Origin: TMED8 sp964468005
GTDB taxonomy: Bacteria; Pseudomonadota; Alphaproteobacteria; Rhodospirillales; Casp-alpha2
Assembly (NCBI GenBank): GCA_964468005.1
Contig: CAYXUT010000114.1
Span: 1 to 9,873, forward strand
DNA: 9,873 nt
Direction: 5' to 3'
The position numbers and the translations under genes were made by a program. The notes under the pieces are model-generated. The model did not search any database, was not told where the DNA came from, and saw nothing but the letters and a program-made list of their open reading frames with translations. Shown in pieces: positions 9,513 through 9,873 of the stretch (the stretch's first letter is position 1; each line of letters starts with the position of its first letter).

Positions 9513-9873
9513 TTGACCATCGACGGAGAAAACCGGAGTTTCGGTCGGCCCCTGACGGTGGCGCAGTTGCTGGAGCGAATCCGTTTGGACGGTCGCAAGG
9601 TCGCCGTCGAACTCAATTATGAATTTGTACAAAAATCCAATTACGCTGGTATCGGCCTGCACGAGGGTAACACACTGGTAGTCGTGCATTTTGTCGGCGG
9701 CTGTAAGTCTGACGGTGCGCCGTTTGCGGCCATTGACGAGCCGCTTGTGATCGCCGATAAGACCTACAGTTCATGCCTCATTATTGGGGCCGGCAAATAG
9801 AAGAACTAATGGACCAATCTCGCGGCAGCCGAGGCGGCAGGCTCCGAAATCATCACGGTCGTGGTGCATCGGG
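9513..9873 (+). pseudogene. thiS-thiG fusion relic, broken by stops, cut by the right edge
   Basis: Codons 1-63 match ThiS, the sulfur carrier of thiamin thiazole synthesis: TIDGEN, LTVAQLLERI, RKVAVELN and the terminal VVHFVGG (57-63), whose GG is the thiocarboxylate site. Without a stop the frame continues into ThiG (thiazole synthase): PLVIADKTYSSCLIIGAGK (77-95) matches the ThiG start. After K95 come TAG (9798-9800), K, N and TAA (9807-9809), then WTNLAAAEAAGSEIITVVVH and R. This lines up without gaps with the usual ThiG continuation of the KYKDFEETRAAIEASGAEIVTVAVRR type, so two sense codons have become stops, and the first Arg of the usual VRR is His. The ThiS start is also poor: TTG at 9513, no ribosome site, and an in-frame TAA at 9492. 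Taken together this looks like a decaying gene rather than an active fusion. Confidence 0.8.

Noticed and set aside
9399..9689. 96-codon minus-strand open frame
   Set aside because: It is antisense to the ThiS coding relic; the ThiS match on the plus strand is clear.

Overview
The window looks like chromosomal DNA from an alphaproteobacterium, probably near Rhodospirillales. Four things point there: a long class II (B12-dependent) ribonucleotide reductase with TSCPD-type and zinc-ribbon tail; an NDUFA12-type complex I accessory protein, a family known from alphaproteobacteria and mitochondria; a single-domain MlaD followed by a DUF2155 protein; and an accB-accC-aat cluster. All of this is judged from the sequence alone; no database search was possible.

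Layout. Positions 1-639 (minus strand) hold a decayed two-component receiver gene with three in-frame stops, at least two frame changes and Asn in place of the phospho-acceptor Asp. A strong intrinsic terminator (795-838) ends nrdJ (873-4538, minus). Upstream of nrdJ is a gene-free stretch (4539-5059). It contains a leader of roughly 190 nt with three hairpins, a likely sigma70-type promoter, and two NrdR-box-like palindromes exactly 31 bp apart. On the plus strand follow an NDUFA12-family gene (about 5060-5419), two tiny open frames of doubtful status (5477-5625), mlaD (5647-6102) and a DUF2155 gene (6117-6665). An AT-rich patch (about 6637-6704) separates these from the convergent minus-strand operon accB (9222-8734), accC (8714-7356) and aat (7359-6727). 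The right edge (9513 to the end, plus strand) is a thiS-thiG fusion relic with two in-frame stops in thiG.

How the parts work together. NrdJ makes deoxyribonucleotides without oxygen or iron but needs adenosylcobalamin; its promoter appears to be controlled by NrdR, the nucleotide-sensing repressor. AccB and AccC are two subunits of acetyl-CoA carboxylase (fatty-acid synthesis), and Aat is the leucyl/phenylalanyl-tRNA-protein transferase of the N-degron pathway, translationally coupled to accC by an ATGA overlap. MlaD and the DUF2155 protein are envelope proteins; NDUFA12 belongs to respiratory complex I.

I see no phage, CRISPR, insertion sequence or defence system. The most interesting signals are the tandem NrdR-box architecture with its structured leader, and the two eroding genes at the window edges beside intact housekeeping genes.
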